Assembly: GCF_025751555.1 (NCBI RefSeq)
Contig: NZ_JAOWLB010000002.1
Location: forward strand, 124,001 to 188,000
DNA: 64,000 nucleotides
Direction: 5' to 3'
From: Ruegeria aquimaris
GTDB taxonomy: Bacteria > Pseudomonadota > Alphaproteobacteria > Rhodobacterales > Rhodobacteraceae
Part shown: positions 1 to 8,997 of the stretch, piece by piece
Position numbering within the stretch: the stretch's first letter is position 1
Layout of the letters: each line of letters opens with the position of its first letter
The notes under the pieces: model-generated
Databases searched by the model: none
Seen by the model: the letters and a program-made list of their open reading frames with translations, nothing else
What the model was told of the DNA's origin: nothing
Translations under genes and position numbers: made by a program

Positions 1-1691
1 CACCCGAGGGGCGCCGGACGCTGATGTTCTCGGCCACCGTTTCACCCGCCATCGCGGAACTGGCCAAGACCTATCAGCGCGAGGCCGTGCGCGTCTCGAC
101 GATTTCCGCCAAGAGCCAGCACGCCGATATCGCCTATCAGGCGGTACAGGTCGCGGCGCATGACGCCGAACATGCCATCATCAACCTGTTGCGGTTCCAC
201 GATGCGCCCACCGCCATCGTGTTCGCCAATACCCGCGCCGCCGTCGCCCGCCTGACCGCGCGGTTCGCCAACCGCGGGTTCGCCGTGGTCAGCCTGTCGG
301 GCGAATTGAGCCAGGACGAGCGCAGCCATGCGCTGCAAGCCATGCGCGACGGACGTGCACGGGTCTGCGTCGCGACCGATGTTGCCGCGCGTGGCATCGA
401 CCTGCCGAACCTCGATCTGGTCATCCATGCCGATCTGCCGATCAACACCGAAGGGCTGCTGCACCGTTCAGGCCGTACCGGTCGGGCCGGGCGCAAGGGG
501 ATCTCGGCGCTGATCGTGTCGGACAAGATCGCCAAGAAGGCGCAGCGCCTGCTGAAATGGGCCAAGATCGAGGCGGAATGGACCTTTGCGCCGACGCCCG
601 AGGATATCCTGGCCAAGGACGAGGCCCGGCTGCTGGACGATCCGATGTGGACCGCCGAGGTGGCCGAGGATGAAACCCGGTTCGCCGCCGATCTGATGCA
701 GCGGTTCAGCGCAGAGCAGATTGCTGTCGCCTGTTTGCGGTTGCACCGCGCCGGGTTGACCGCGCCCGAGGAACTGAACCGCGCGCCTGTGCGCACCGAT
801 CCTGCGGCGAGCTTTGGGCCGTCGGCCTGGGTGGCTCTTTCGGTCGGGCGGAACCAGCGGGCAGAGCCGCGCTGGCTGTTGCCGCTGCTCTGCCGCGCCG
901 GCAACCTGGAGAAGAGCCAGATCGGCAAGATCCGGATGCAGGCGGACGAGACCCATGTGGAACTGGCTGAGGCCGCGCTTCAGGGTTTCCTTGCCCATAT
1001 TGGTCCCAAAGGCGTGCTCGAAGGCGAGATTACCGCAAAGGCGATGGACCGCGCGCCAGCGGACGAACCGCGTGCGCGTGCGCCCAAGAAGCGTTTTGAC
1101 CGCGATACAGAACGGACAGCCCGGCCACCTCGCAAGGAACCGCACCCGCCGCGCGATACCGCCCGCGAAGCGCCCGTTGCGGCGCCGGAACCGAAAAAAG
1201 ACGTCGTTGCACAGGAAACGGCCAAGCCGCGCCCCAAACCGGTGGCGGAGAAACCTGCCGCACATACGGCACCGGTCGAGGCGAAGCCCGCCGCAAAGAA
1301 ACCGTTCAAGAACGCGCGCCCGGCTTCATCCGCCGCAGCGGACAGCAGCCGTTCATTCCGTGCAGGCAAGCCCGGTAGTGGCAAACCTTACCGCGCAGCT
1401 AAGTCGGATAGCGACAAACCGGCCCGGTTCGCCAAGCCGGATGGCGGCAAACCGTCCCGCCCCGGGAAACCGGCAGGCGACAAGCCGTTTCGCGGCGGCA
1501 AACCCGAAGGTGGAAAACCGGCGCGTTTCGCGAAACCCGAGGGCGGCAAACCGTTTCGCAGCGGCCCGGACGGTGCAAAACCCGCCCGCTTTGCCAAGCC
1601 GGGTTCCGGCAAACCAGCCAAGCCTGGCCCACGCCCCTCGGGCAAACCCGCAGGTCGCGGCGGCGACGCCCCGCCGCGCCGTAAAGGATAA
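1..1691 (+). CDS. DEAD-box RNA helicase, 5' end cut off by the window
   Basis: ATP-dependent RNA helicase, C-terminal part. The reading frame is open from base 3, where the helicase motif III (SAT) is read, so the true start lies upstream and the ATG at 24 is internal. RecA-like domain 2 follows, with a TDVAARGID motif and a HRSGRTGRAGR motif (motif VI) used for RNA and ATP binding. After about residue 350 comes a roughly 200-residue Lys/Arg/Pro/Gly-rich low-complexity tail with repeated KPARFAKP and GGKPFR units, typical of RhlE/CsdA-like enzymes where such tails bind RNA. Likely acts in ribosome assembly or mRNA decay. A paralogue such as rhlE or deaD cannot be told apart without the N-terminus. 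Confidence 0.88.
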   Translation, partial: PEGRRTLMFSATVSPAIAELAKTYQREAVRVSTISAKSQHADIAYQAVQVAAHDAEHAIINLLRFHDAPTAIVFANTRAAVARLTARFANRGFAVVSLSGELSQDERSHALQAMRDGRARVCVATDVAARGIDLPNLDLVIHADLPINTEGLLHRSGRTGRAGRKGISALIVSDKIAKKAQRLLKWAKIEAEWTFAPTPEDILAKDEARLLDDPMWTAEVAEDETRFAADLMQRFSAEQIAVACLRLHRAGLTAPEELNRAPVRTDPAASFGPSAWVALSVGRNQRAEPRWLLPLLCRAGNLEKSQIGKIRMQADETHVELAEAALQGFLAHIGPKGVLEGEITAKAMDRAPADEPRARAPKKRFDRDTERTARPPRKEPHPPRDTAREAPVAAPEPKKDVVAQETAKPRPKPVAEKPAAHTAPVEAKPAAKKPFKNARPASSAAADSSRSFRAGKPGSGKPYRAAKSDSDKPARFAKPDGGKPSRPGKPAGDKPFRGGKPEGGKPARFAKPEGGKPFRSGPDGAKPARFAKPGSGKPAKPGPRPSGKPAGRGGDAPPRRKG

Positions 1692-1700
1692 AGCCCGTCG

Positions 1701-1726
1701 CTGCCGTCCACACCTGTGGGCGGCAG
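1701..1726. terminator. Hairpin between convergent genes
   Basis: A 12-bp stem (CTGCCGTCCACA with TGTGGGCGGCAG, one G-T pair) sits in the 36-base gap between the helicase stop and the stop of the opposite-strand protease gene. There is no clear U-tract on either strand, so termination is inferred from position. Confidence 0.4.
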
Positions 1727-1727
1727 A

Positions 1728-2459
1728 TCAGAGCGTAATGTCAGGCAGGCTGTCGAAGGCCAGTTTCAGGGCCGAACCCCAGCCGGTCGAGATGGTCTGG
1801 AAATAGGGGTCTTCGGCGTCGATCCGACGCGTCAGCCCCTGTTTGCAGCTGTCGGTCTCGTAGAGTTGCAGGTCGAGCGGCAAACCGACGGACAGGTTTG
1901 CCTTGATCGTGGAATCGAAACTGACCAGCAGCAGTTTTACCGCAGCCTCGAAACTCATGTCCGGTTCGTAGGCCCGGACCAGGATCGGGCGACCGTACTT
2001 GGTTTCCCCGATCTGGAAATAGGGGGTATCGTCGCCAGCCTCGATGAAGTTCCCCTCGGGATAGACCATGAACAGGCGCGGCGGGTTATCCGCGATCTGG
2101 CCGCCGACGATCAGCGTCGCATTGAACGCCGCATCGGCGCGCTGACCGGTTTCGGCATTGGCCGCGATGACCTCGCGCAGGGTCTGGCCCACCAGCCGTG
2201 CCACCTGGAACATCGACGGCGCCTCCATGATCGAAGGGCTGCGGTCCGCGGGCGCCTTGGTACGTTCCTCGAGGATGGAAATCACCGCCTGCGTGGTGGC
2301 GAGATTGCCTGCGGTCAGGATGGTGATGAATCGCTCGCCGGGTTCCTCGAATCTGAACATCTTGCGAAAGGTCGAGATATTGTCGACGCCTGCGTTTGTG
2401 CGGGTATCCGACATGAAGACCAGCCCGTGATCGAGCCGCATCCCTACGCAATATGTCAT
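1728..2459 (-). CDS. Anbu, proteasome-like Ntn-hydrolase (COG3484)
   Basis: Predicted proteasome-type protease of the Anbu (ancestral beta subunit) family, 243 residues, the usual family length. The protein starts MTYCVG, so Thr2 becomes the N-terminal nucleophile after Met removal; the segment GLVFMSDTRTN follows as in proteasome beta subunits. Anbu proteins are known to form ring or lock-washer assemblies, but the substrate is unsettled. It is the last gene of a four-gene minus-strand operon with transglutaminase, alpha-E and circularly permuted ATP-grasp genes, the conserved Anbu neighbourhood proposed to make and break an unusual peptide. Spacing to the gene upstream is 9 bases. Confidence 0.9.
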   Translation of the reverse strand: MTYCVGMRLDHGLVFMSDTRTNAGVDNISTFRKMFRFEEPGERFITILTAGNLATTQAVISILEERTKAPADRSPSIMEAPSMFQVARLVGQTLREVIAANAETGQRADAAFNATLIVGGQIADNPPRLFMVYPEGNFIEAGDDTPYFQIGETKYGRPILVRAYEPDMSFEAAVKLLLVSFDSTIKANLSVGLPLDLQLYETDSCKQGLTRRIDAEDPYFQTISTGWGSALKLAFDSLPDITL

Positions 2460-2468
2460 AGCATGCCT

Positions 2469-3269
2469 TTACTGCTGCTGGACCTGAACCTGCACCATGA
2501 GGGTCTCGCCTGCGGTGCCGAACCGCGTCCCTGATACCGGAGCCGCCTCGGCATAGTCCAGCCCTGTTGCCGCACGCACATAGCGGGTGTCGGGAGAAAT
2601 CCCGTTCGACACGTCGAAACCGACCCAGCCGAGGCCCTCGACGTTGGCCTCGGCCCAGGCGTGCGTCGCGTCCTGCTCGATCCGGTCGTTCATCATCAGG
2701 TAGCCCGACACATAGCGGGCAGGTATACCCAAGTGCCGACAGCAGGCGATGAACACATGCGCATGGTCCTGACAAACGCCATGTCCGGCTTCGAGTGCAT
2801 CCTCGGCGGTCCAGCCGACCTCGGATTTTCCGGTTTCATAAGCGACCGCCCCAAGAATGGCCGCCGAAAGCGCGTGCAGCCAGTCAAGACTTCCCGGCGC
2901 GCCATCGACATCGGCAGCCAGTTTGCGCACAAGCGGCCCCGCTTTCGTGACATCGTTCGCGCGCAGGAACATCCACATCGGCATATAGCCGCCATGCTGA
3001 CCGATGACGCCATGGGTTTCGTCAACCTCAACCAGACCGCTGCAATGCACGGCGATCTCGGTGGTGCCTGGCGTAAAACTGATCAGGTCGACAATATTGT
3101 GGTGCTGGTCTTCGAAGCTCGCTTCTTTTTGCCCGCCCTCGACGGTCACCGTCCAATTGTGAACGGTCTGTCCATGCCCGGACTTTGGCGTGACCCGCAA
3201 TTGCTGCAAGGCATATGGGACAGGCTGGTCATAGGCGTAGCGAGTGGTATGGCTGATGCTGAGGCGCAT
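2469..3269 (-). CDS. Transglutaminase-like cysteine peptidase of the Anbu operon
   Basis: 266 residues: N-terminal beta-strand domain (bacterial transglutaminase N-region, about 1-80) followed by a papain-fold transglutaminase core. The catalytic triad can be read: Cys in GHGVCQDHAH, His in DATHAWAEA and Asp in GFDVSNG. No signal peptide, so cytoplasmic. In this operon type it is thought to hydrolyse or transfer amide bonds in a peptide built by the ATP-grasp partner (inference from published gene-neighbourhood analysis, not from this sequence). It follows the alpha-E gene by 3 bases, so the two are likely translationally coupled. Confidence 0.9.
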   Translation of the reverse strand: MRLSISHTTRYAYDQPVPYALQQLRVTPKSGHGQTVHNWTVTVEGGQKEASFEDQHHNIVDLISFTPGTTEIAVHCSGLVEVDETHGVIGQHGGYMPMWMFLRANDVTKAGPLVRKLAADVDGAPGSLDWLHALSAAILGAVAYETGKSEVGWTAEDALEAGHGVCQDHAHVFIACCRHLGIPARYVSGYLMMNDRIEQDATHAWAEANVEGLGWVGFDVSNGISPDTRYVRAATGLDYAEAAPVSGTRFGTAGETLMVQVQVQQQ

Positions 3270-3272
3270 GGG

Positions 3273-4217
3273 TCAGTTGTAGAACCTGTAATCGGTTTCG
3301 ATCTGGCTGCCGAGTGAGGCAAGGGATTTCAGAAAGTCGCTGATGAACTCATGCAGTCCCAACTCGATGATTTCGTCAATGGCATGCGACATGGTGTGTT
3401 CGGCCAACTGGTCACACAGATCATGGCAGGATAGACGCGCGCCATAGTCATCGGCCAGGTATCCCAGGTTGTCCCGGATCTTGCCGACACAGAAGGCCAG
3501 GCTGCGCGGCATCCGCTTGTCGAGCATCAGGAACTGCGCAATCTCCCGTGGCCGGGCATCCTGGCCGAATGTCATGTGGAACCCGCCTTCGGCCGAGACC
3601 GAGCGCAGGATGGTCTGCCACTGAACATTGTCGATCGACGTTCCAACCGCTACCACCGAGGGCAGCAGCACGTAATACTTCACATCCAGAATCCGCGCGG
3701 TGTTGTCGGCCCGCTCCATGAACGTGCCGATCCGGGCGAAATCATAGATGTCGTTGCGCAGCATGGTGCCATGCATGGCGCCGCGCACAAAGGCCGAGCG
3801 CTGCCGGATCAGGGCCAGCACATCGGGCAGATCACGTTCAGGGACCTTGCGCGCCAGGGCATCGCGCAGCGTCATCCAGTTCTCGTTGATACTTTCCCAA
3901 ACCTCACGTGTCAGCGCCGTGCGGACCGTTTTGCCATTGTTGCGCGCGGCCTCGGCCATGTTCAGGACCGAAGACGGGTTGTCCGAGTCGCGCAACATCC
4001 AGTCGATGGCGCCATCGCGGCTGATCTCGGTGCCGTGGATATCGACAAATCCGCCATAGGCGCCTGCCGATTGCAGCACGCTGGCCCATTCGTCATCGGC
4101 CGAACTGGAACGGGTGAGCGCGATACGCTGACCCGCCTCGATCAGGCGTGCCGTATTTTCCGAGCGTTCGAGGTAGCGGAACATCCAGAAGAGGCCGCCT
4201 GCGGTTTTTCCCAGCAT
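3273..4217 (-). CDS. Alpha-E domain protein of the Anbu operon
   Basis: 314 residues, all-helical alpha-E family. Begins MLGKTAGGLFWMFRYLERSENTARL, matching the family start where a helical bundle carries conserved Arg and Glu residues. Function is not experimentally defined; it always occurs with the circularly permuted ATP-grasp protein, sometimes fused to it, so it is probably its partner in amide-bond formation. It is three bases downstream of the ATP-grasp gene and three bases upstream of the transglutaminase gene. Confidence 0.88.
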   Translation of the reverse strand: MLGKTAGGLFWMFRYLERSENTARLIEAGQRIALTRSSSADDEWASVLQSAGAYGGFVDIHGTEISRDGAIDWMLRDSDNPSSVLNMAEAARNNGKTVRTALTREVWESINENWMTLRDALARKVPERDLPDVLALIRQRSAFVRGAMHGTMLRNDIYDFARIGTFMERADNTARILDVKYYVLLPSVVAVGTSIDNVQWQTILRSVSAEGGFHMTFGQDARPREIAQFLMLDKRMPRSLAFCVGKIRDNLGYLADDYGARLSCHDLCDQLAEHTMSHAIDEIIELGLHEFISDFLKSLASLGSQIETDYRFYN

Positions 4218-4220
4218 GTC

Positions 4221-5645
4221 CTAGTCCTCCAGCACCCAGGTGTCCTTGGTGCCGCCCCCTTGCGATGAGTTCACCACCAGGCTGCCCTTTTTCAACGCCA
4301 CACGTGTCAGGCCGCCGGGGGTGATATCGACACCTTGCGGCGAGACCAGGACAAAGGGGCGCAAATCGACATGCCGGGGCGCAAGCCCTGCCTTGGTAAA
4401 GATCGGCACGGTCGACAGCGACAGCGTCGGCTGGGCGATATAGTTGCTGGGCTTTGCCTTGAGTTTCCTGCGGAACTCCTCCAGTTCGCGTTTCGACGAT
4501 GTCGGGCCGATCAGCATGCCGTAGCCACCCGATCCATGGACCTCTTTCACCACCAGCTCGGCCAGGTTGTCGAGCACATAGGCGAGGCTGTCAGGGTCAT
4601 TGCAGCGCCATGTCGGCACGTTTTTCAACAGGGCCTTTTCGCCGGTATAGAACTCGACGATTTCGGGCATGTAGGAATAGATCGCCTTGTCGTCGGCGAT
4701 ACCGGTGCCAGGAGCATTCGCGATAGTGATGCCGCCAGCGCGATAGACGTCGAGAATACCGGGAACGCCCAGCGCCGAATCCGGATGGAAATTCAGCGGA
4801 TCCAGAAAATCATCGTCGACCCTGCGGTAGAGCACATCAATCGGCTGGTATCCACGGGTGGTGCGCATTGCGACGCGCCCATCGACCACCCGCAGATCGT
4901 GGCCTTCGACCAGTTCGACCCCCATCTTGTCGGCCAGGAAGCTGTGTTCGTAATAGGCCGAATTGTAGATGCCCGGTGTCAACACCGCCACGGTGGGCCT
5001 GTCCCCGGACATCGCCGGGGCGCAAGCCGCCAACGAGCGGCGCAATTGCCTTGGATAGTTCTGGACCGGTTGCACACGGTTCTGCGAGAACAACTCGGGG
5101 AACATGTGCAACATGGTCTCCCTGTTCTCCAGCATGTAGCTCACGCCCGATGGGGTGCGCGCATTGTCCTCGAGCACGAAGAACTCATCCGGGCCGGTGC
5201 GCACAAGGTCGATACCGACGATATGGGTATAGACACCACCCGGAGGCGAAACGCCGATCATCTGCGGCAGGAACGCCGCATTCTTCGCGATCATTTCGAC
5301 AGGCAACCGCCCGGCACGGATGATCTCTTGCCGATGATAGATGTCGTGCAGAAAGGCGTTGATCGCCCGGACCCGCTGTTCGATGCCACGGCAGAGGCGT
5401 GACCATTCCCGCCCCGAGATGATGCGCGGAATGATGTCGAAGGGGATCAGCCTTTCGGTCGCCTCGGCCCGCCCATAGACGTTGAAGGTGATACCTGTCA
5501 GCCGAAACAGCCGCTCCGCTTCTGCCTGTTTCTTGCGCAAACGCGAAGGCTCCTGGCCCTCGAACCAGGTGTTGAAATCGGAGTAGGCGTCGCGCAACGC
5601 GCTGTCCTGCCCCCACATTTCGTCGAACGATTGTTCTTGTTTCAT
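4221..5645 (-). CDS. Circularly permuted type-2 ATP-grasp protein
   Basis: 474 residues, first gene of the Anbu operon. The circularly permuted ATP-grasp fold is supported by the acidic metal-binding region FVLEDNARTPSGVSY, the KEVHGSGGYGM nucleotide-binding loop near residue 370 and the family's C-terminal SSQGGGTKDTWVL motif. Family members are predicted peptide (amide) ligases; substrate is unknown. No signal peptide or membrane segment. About 107 bases separate its start from the dapB stop upstream on the same strand; no clear promoter was identified in that gap. Confidence 0.88.
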   Translation of the reverse strand: MKQEQSFDEMWGQDSALRDAYSDFNTWFEGQEPSRLRKKQAEAERLFRLTGITFNVYGRAEATERLIPFDIIPRIISGREWSRLCRGIEQRVRAINAFLHDIYHRQEIIRAGRLPVEMIAKNAAFLPQMIGVSPPGGVYTHIVGIDLVRTGPDEFFVLEDNARTPSGVSYMLENRETMLHMFPELFSQNRVQPVQNYPRQLRRSLAACAPAMSGDRPTVAVLTPGIYNSAYYEHSFLADKMGVELVEGHDLRVVDGRVAMRTTRGYQPIDVLYRRVDDDFLDPLNFHPDSALGVPGILDVYRAGGITIANAPGTGIADDKAIYSYMPEIVEFYTGEKALLKNVPTWRCNDPDSLAYVLDNLAELVVKEVHGSGGYGMLIGPTSSKRELEEFRRKLKAKPSNYIAQPTLSLSTVPIFTKAGLAPRHVDLRPFVLVSPQGVDITPGGLTRVALKKGSLVVNSSQGGGTKDTWVLED

Positions 5646-5752
5646 AACGCCCAGTGTATGCCAGCCCTACCGAAAGACAATGACATTGCCGAACGCGTCA
5701 CCACGTTTCGGTCGGAGCGCTCAAAACTTGAGCATCTCAAGCTGAACTGGTG

Positions 5753-6562
5753 TCAAAGCCCAAGAACATCGACCATGTCGTACTGACCAGGCGCCTTGCC
5801 CTGCCCCCACAGCGCAGCCTTGAGCGCCCCACGGGCAAACACCGCCCGGTCGGTGGCGATGTGGCGGAGCACGATTCGCTCCCCCGGCGCCGCAAAGAGC
5901 ACGTCATGCTCTCCAACGATATCGCCGCCACGAATGGCGTGGAAACCGATGGCCCCTCGCCTACGGGCACCGGTTATTCCATCACGGGCGCGATCCGATA
6001 CATCCTTCAGGTCCACGCCGCGCCCTTCGGCGGCGGCCTCACCCAGCATCAGCGCGGTGCCCGACGGCGCGTCGACCTTGTGGTGATGGTGCGCCTCGAT
6101 GACTTCGATATCGAAATCCTCGTCCAGAGCGGCGGCGACCTTCTTGGTGAGTTGCACCAGCAGGTTAACGCCCAGGCTCATATTTCCGGCGCGCACGATT
6201 ACGGCGTGGCGCGACGCGGGCTCCAGCGCGGCGATCTGCTCGGGCGTCATGCCGGTTGTTCCGATCACATGCACGCAACGGGCCTGCGCGGCCAGCGCCG
6301 CAAACTCCAGCGTGGCGGCAGGCGCCGTGAAGTCGATCACCGCCTGCGCGCGTGCAAATGCCTCCAGCGGATCGTCGGTGACAGTAACGCCCAGAGGCTG
6401 ACCGCCCATCGCCTCGCCCACATCGCGGCCAACCCAGGCGTGGCCTGAACGCTCGACCGCGCCCACCAAGCGTGCCTTGTCGCTGTCGGCTACAGTCTGC
6501 ACCAGCATCTGTCCCATACGGCCCGACGCTCCGGTGATCACGATACCTGGAATATGGGTCAT
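5753..6562 (-). CDS. dapB: 4-hydroxy-tetrahydrodipicolinate reductase
   Basis: Reduces hydroxy-tetrahydrodipicolinate with NAD(P)H in lysine and diaminopimelate synthesis. 269 residues, the normal length. The N-terminal Rossmann motif GASGRMGQ is followed by the family signature around [20 protein letters not shown] (substrate-binding His and catalytic Lys). Divergent from rbfA, with 87 bases between the two starts. Neighbouring lysine-pathway gene asd lies far away at 43.9 kb. Confidence 0.96.
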   Translation of the reverse strand: MTHIPGIVITGASGRMGQMLVQTVADSDKARLVGAVERSGHAWVGRDVGEAMGGQPLGVTVTDDPLEAFARAQAVIDFTAPAATLEFAALAAQARCVHVIGTTGMTPEQIAALEPASRHAVIVRAGNMSLGVNLLVQLTKKVAAALDEDFDIEVIEAHHHHKVDAPSGTALMLGEAAAEGRGVDLKDVSDRARDGITGARRRGAIGFHAIRGGDIVGEHDVLFAAPGERIVLRHIATDRAVFARGALKAALWGQGKAPGQYDMVDVLGL

Positions 6563-6649
6563 GGGCTGTCCTTCCTGTCCTTGGCCTTCTGCGTCCTAGC
6601 CTGTTCGGGGCCGCTTGGCAAAGCCCGGCTTTGGGCGTAGATCAAAACC

Positions 6650-7045
6650 ATGGCAAAGAACAAGTTTCATGATGGTCCCGGCCCCTCGCAACGCCAGTTG
6701 CGCGTCGGTGAAGTAATCCGCCGCACCCTGTCCGAGGTGCTGGCGCGTGGCGATGTGCATGATCCAGACCTCAACCGTCTGTCGATCACCGTGGGCGAAG
6801 TGCGCACTTCGCCCGATCTGAAGATCGCAACAGCTTTTGTGCTGCCGCTGGGTGGCAAGGGGCAAGAGGATGTGCTGCAACTCCTCGCCCGCAACAAGAC
6901 CGAGCTGCGCCGGGTGGTCGGCAAGAAACTGGGGTTGAAGTTCACCCCGGATCTGCGGTTCCGGCTGGACGAGACATTCGACCGGCTCGACGAGACGCGA
7001 CGGATATTCGATCAGGACGCGGTGCGCCGCGATCTGGACGAGTGA
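6650..7045 (+). CDS. rbfA: 30S ribosome-binding factor A
   Basis: 131 residues with the KH-type RbfA fold: N-terminal [19 protein letters not shown] and the central [18 protein letters not shown] strand. Assists late 30S maturation by contacting 16S rRNA. It opens the cluster that ends with truB and rpsO, the common bacterial order, here interrupted by three extra genes. The stop overlaps the GTG start of the next gene (GTGA), so the two are translationally coupled. Confidence 0.95.
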   Translation: MAKNKFHDGPGPSQRQLRVGEVIRRTLSEVLARGDVHDPDLNRLSITVGEVRTSPDLKIATAFVLPLGGKGQEDVLQLLARNKTELRRVVGKKLGLKFTPDLRFRLDETFDRLDETRRIFDQDAVRRDLDE

Positions 7046-7779
7046 TCCGCTGTGTCGCGGCTTTTCTGGCGTTTGCCGCGGCGGGGCCTGCGGCGGCGGT
7101 GGAATGTCGCGACCTGACGCATCAGGGCAATCTGTACACCGTGTGCGAGGTCGATCCGCGCACCGAAGAATTGCGCCTGTTTCTCAACGATGACCAGGGC
7201 AAGCTTCTGGGCCAGTTCTCTGCCGTGGACTCGACCCTGCGAGCCGAGGGCACGCGGCTGGCCTTTGCGATGAACGCGGGCATGTATCACACCGACCGCT
7301 CCCCGGTCGGGCACTATATCGAAAACGGCAGGGAACAGAAACGCGTTATCACGAATGCGGGGCCGGGCAACTTTGGTCTGTTGCCCAATGGTGTTTTCTG
7401 CATCCGGGCAGGGCGCGCCGATGTAATCGAGACGCTGGCCTATGATGCGGATCGGCCCGGTTGCGCCTATGCCACCCAGTCCGGGCCGATGCTGGTGATC
7501 GACGGCGCCTTGCATCCGCGGTTCCTGCCGGATTCGACATCGCGCTATATCCGCAACGGGGTCGGTACCAGCGCCGATGGGACGAGGGCGGTTTTTGCCA
7601 TTTCCGGTAACGCCGTCACGTTCCATGAATTCGGCAGCCTGTTCCGGGATGTGCTGAAGGTGCCTAATGCGCTCTACTTCGACGGCAACATCTCACGCCT
7701 TTATGCTCCACAGCTTGGGCGCTCGGATCCGGGCTTTTCGATGGGCCCGATCGTGGGCGTGGTGGCAAGCGGTCCGTGA
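7042..7779 (+). CDS. Phosphodiester glycosidase family exported protein
   Basis: 245 residues with a cleavable signal peptide ([19 protein letters not shown], then VECRD). The body matches the NAGPA/phosphodiester glycosidase (DUF2233) fold, with [35 protein letters not shown] and [13 protein letters not shown] segments characteristic of the family. Probably periplasmic and acting on a phosphodiester-linked sugar or on a cell-surface glycoconjugate; the natural substrate cannot be read. The GTG start overlaps the rbfA stop. Its place between rbfA and truB looks like an insertion into the translation cluster. Confidence 0.85.
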   Translation: MIRCVAAFLAFAAAGPAAAVECRDLTHQGNLYTVCEVDPRTEELRLFLNDDQGKLLGQFSAVDSTLRAEGTRLAFAMNAGMYHTDRSPVGHYIENGREQKRVITNAGPGNFGLLPNGVFCIRAGRADVIETLAYDADRPGCAYATQSGPMLVIDGALHPRFLPDSTSRYIRNGVGTSADGTRAVFAISGNAVTFHEFGSLFRDVLKVPNALYFDGNISRLYAPQLGRSDPGFSMGPIVGVVASGP

Positions 7780-7850
7780 CCGCGCCCGCACGGTTTGACA
7801 GCCTCTTCACAATGGGCTAACCGGCGCGCCTTGGACCCAGTGAGGACGAC

Positions 7851-8756
7851 ATGGCACGCAAACGCAAGGGACGCGATATCTCGGGATGGCTGGTGGTGGA
7901 CAAGCCCGCCGGCATCACCTCGACCGCCGTCGTCAACAAGGTGCGTTGGGCGCTGGGCGCCAACAAGGCCGGTCATGCGGGCACGCTCGACCCCGAGGCC
8001 ACGGGTGTTCTGGCCATTGCACTGGGCGAAGCGACCAAGACCGTTCCCTACATCACCGATGCGCTCAAGGCCTATGTGTTCACCGTGCGGCTTGGGCAGG
8101 CCACCAATACCGACGACGCCGAGGGCGAGGTGATCGCCGAGAGCGACCAGCGCCCGACCGATGCGCAGATCAAGGAGGCGCTGCTTCCCTTCCTGGGCGA
8201 AATCATGCAGGTTCCGCCCAAGTTTTCAGCGGTCAAGATCGACGGCCAACGCGCCTATAAACTTGCTCGCGACGACGCAGAATTCGAAATCGCAGCGCGC
8301 CCTTTGTGGGTCGAGGAACTGGTGCTGGTGGACCGGCCCGATGCCGATCACGTGGTACTGGAAATGACCTGTGGCAAGGGCGGATATGTCCGCGCCATCG
8401 CCCGCGACCTGGGCGCGGCTTTGGGCTGCCACGGTCATGTCAGAGAGTTGCGCCGCATCTGGTCCGGTCCCTTCGAGGCCGAAGACGGAATCAGTCTGGA
8501 AGAGGTCGACGCGCTGGCCAAGACCCCCGCGCTGGACGAACACCTGTTGCCGCTGGAGGCCGGTCTTGCCGACCTGCCGGAACTGAAATGCACGCCCGAG
8601 GGCGCCCAGCGCCTGCGCAACGGGAACGCGGGCATGGTCTATCCCGGTGAGGCCGAGTACGGCGACGAGGCCTGGGCCTCGTTCGAGGGCCGCCCGGTCG
8701 CCGTGGGGATCTACAAATCGGGTGAGCTGCACCCGGTCAGGGTCTTTGTGGCCTAG
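7851..8756 (+). CDS. truB: tRNA pseudouridine(55) synthase
   Basis: Converts U55 to pseudouridine in the T-loop of tRNAs. 301 residues. The catalytic Asp is in [16 protein letters not shown], and [19 protein letters not shown]-type ([20 protein letters not shown]) and [15 protein letters not shown] motifs follow in order. The C-terminal PUA-like segment covers about residues 240-301. The start is an ATG preceded by GAGGACGAC. Part of the rbfA-truB-rpsO series. Confidence 0.97.
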   Translation: MARKRKGRDISGWLVVDKPAGITSTAVVNKVRWALGANKAGHAGTLDPEATGVLAIALGEATKTVPYITDALKAYVFTVRLGQATNTDDAEGEVIAESDQRPTDAQIKEALLPFLGEIMQVPPKFSAVKIDGQRAYKLARDDAEFEIAARPLWVEELVLVDRPDADHVVLEMTCGKGGYVRAIARDLGAALGCHGHVRELRRIWSGPFEAEDGISLEEVDALAKTPALDEHLLPLEAGLADLPELKCTPEGAQRLRNGNAGMVYPGEAEYGDEAWASFEGRPVAVGIYKSGELHPVRVFVA

Positions 8757-8757
8757 C

Positions 8758-8893
8758 TTACTTGCGCTTACCTTTTGTTTCGTCTTGAGACAGCACAGAT
8801 GCTGCCAGAGACTTAACCTCCTTTGGCGGGCTTCTTTTTGCCGGAAAGCACTTTTGAAGCTTGAATCGACGTCTTGTCGCTCGATTGCTTTTT
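8758..8893 (-). pseudogene. Small Lys/Ser-rich protein split by a one-base frameshift
   Basis: On the minus strand one frame reads KKQSSDKTSIQASKVLSG then KKKPAK and stops (GGTTAA near 8815). A second frame, one base off, reads KEVKSLAASVLSQ then DETKGKRK and a stop at 8758. Joined at the AAAGGAGG run by removing one G, the two give a continuous protein resembling the small alphaproteobacterial ASKVL...SLAASVLSQ proteins I recall in this lineage. No ATG is found in the first frame, so the N-terminus is also damaged or the start is non-standard. Either a decayed gene or a base error in the sequence. Confidence 0.45.
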
Positions 8894-8997
8894 CCGGTGG
8901 CACCGCAGTCTCCATTGGCATTGTCAGGCGGCGATGGCACAAACGGGATCATAGCCCATCTCTTGCGGTATCAAATTGGGAGTTTGACGGATCACGC

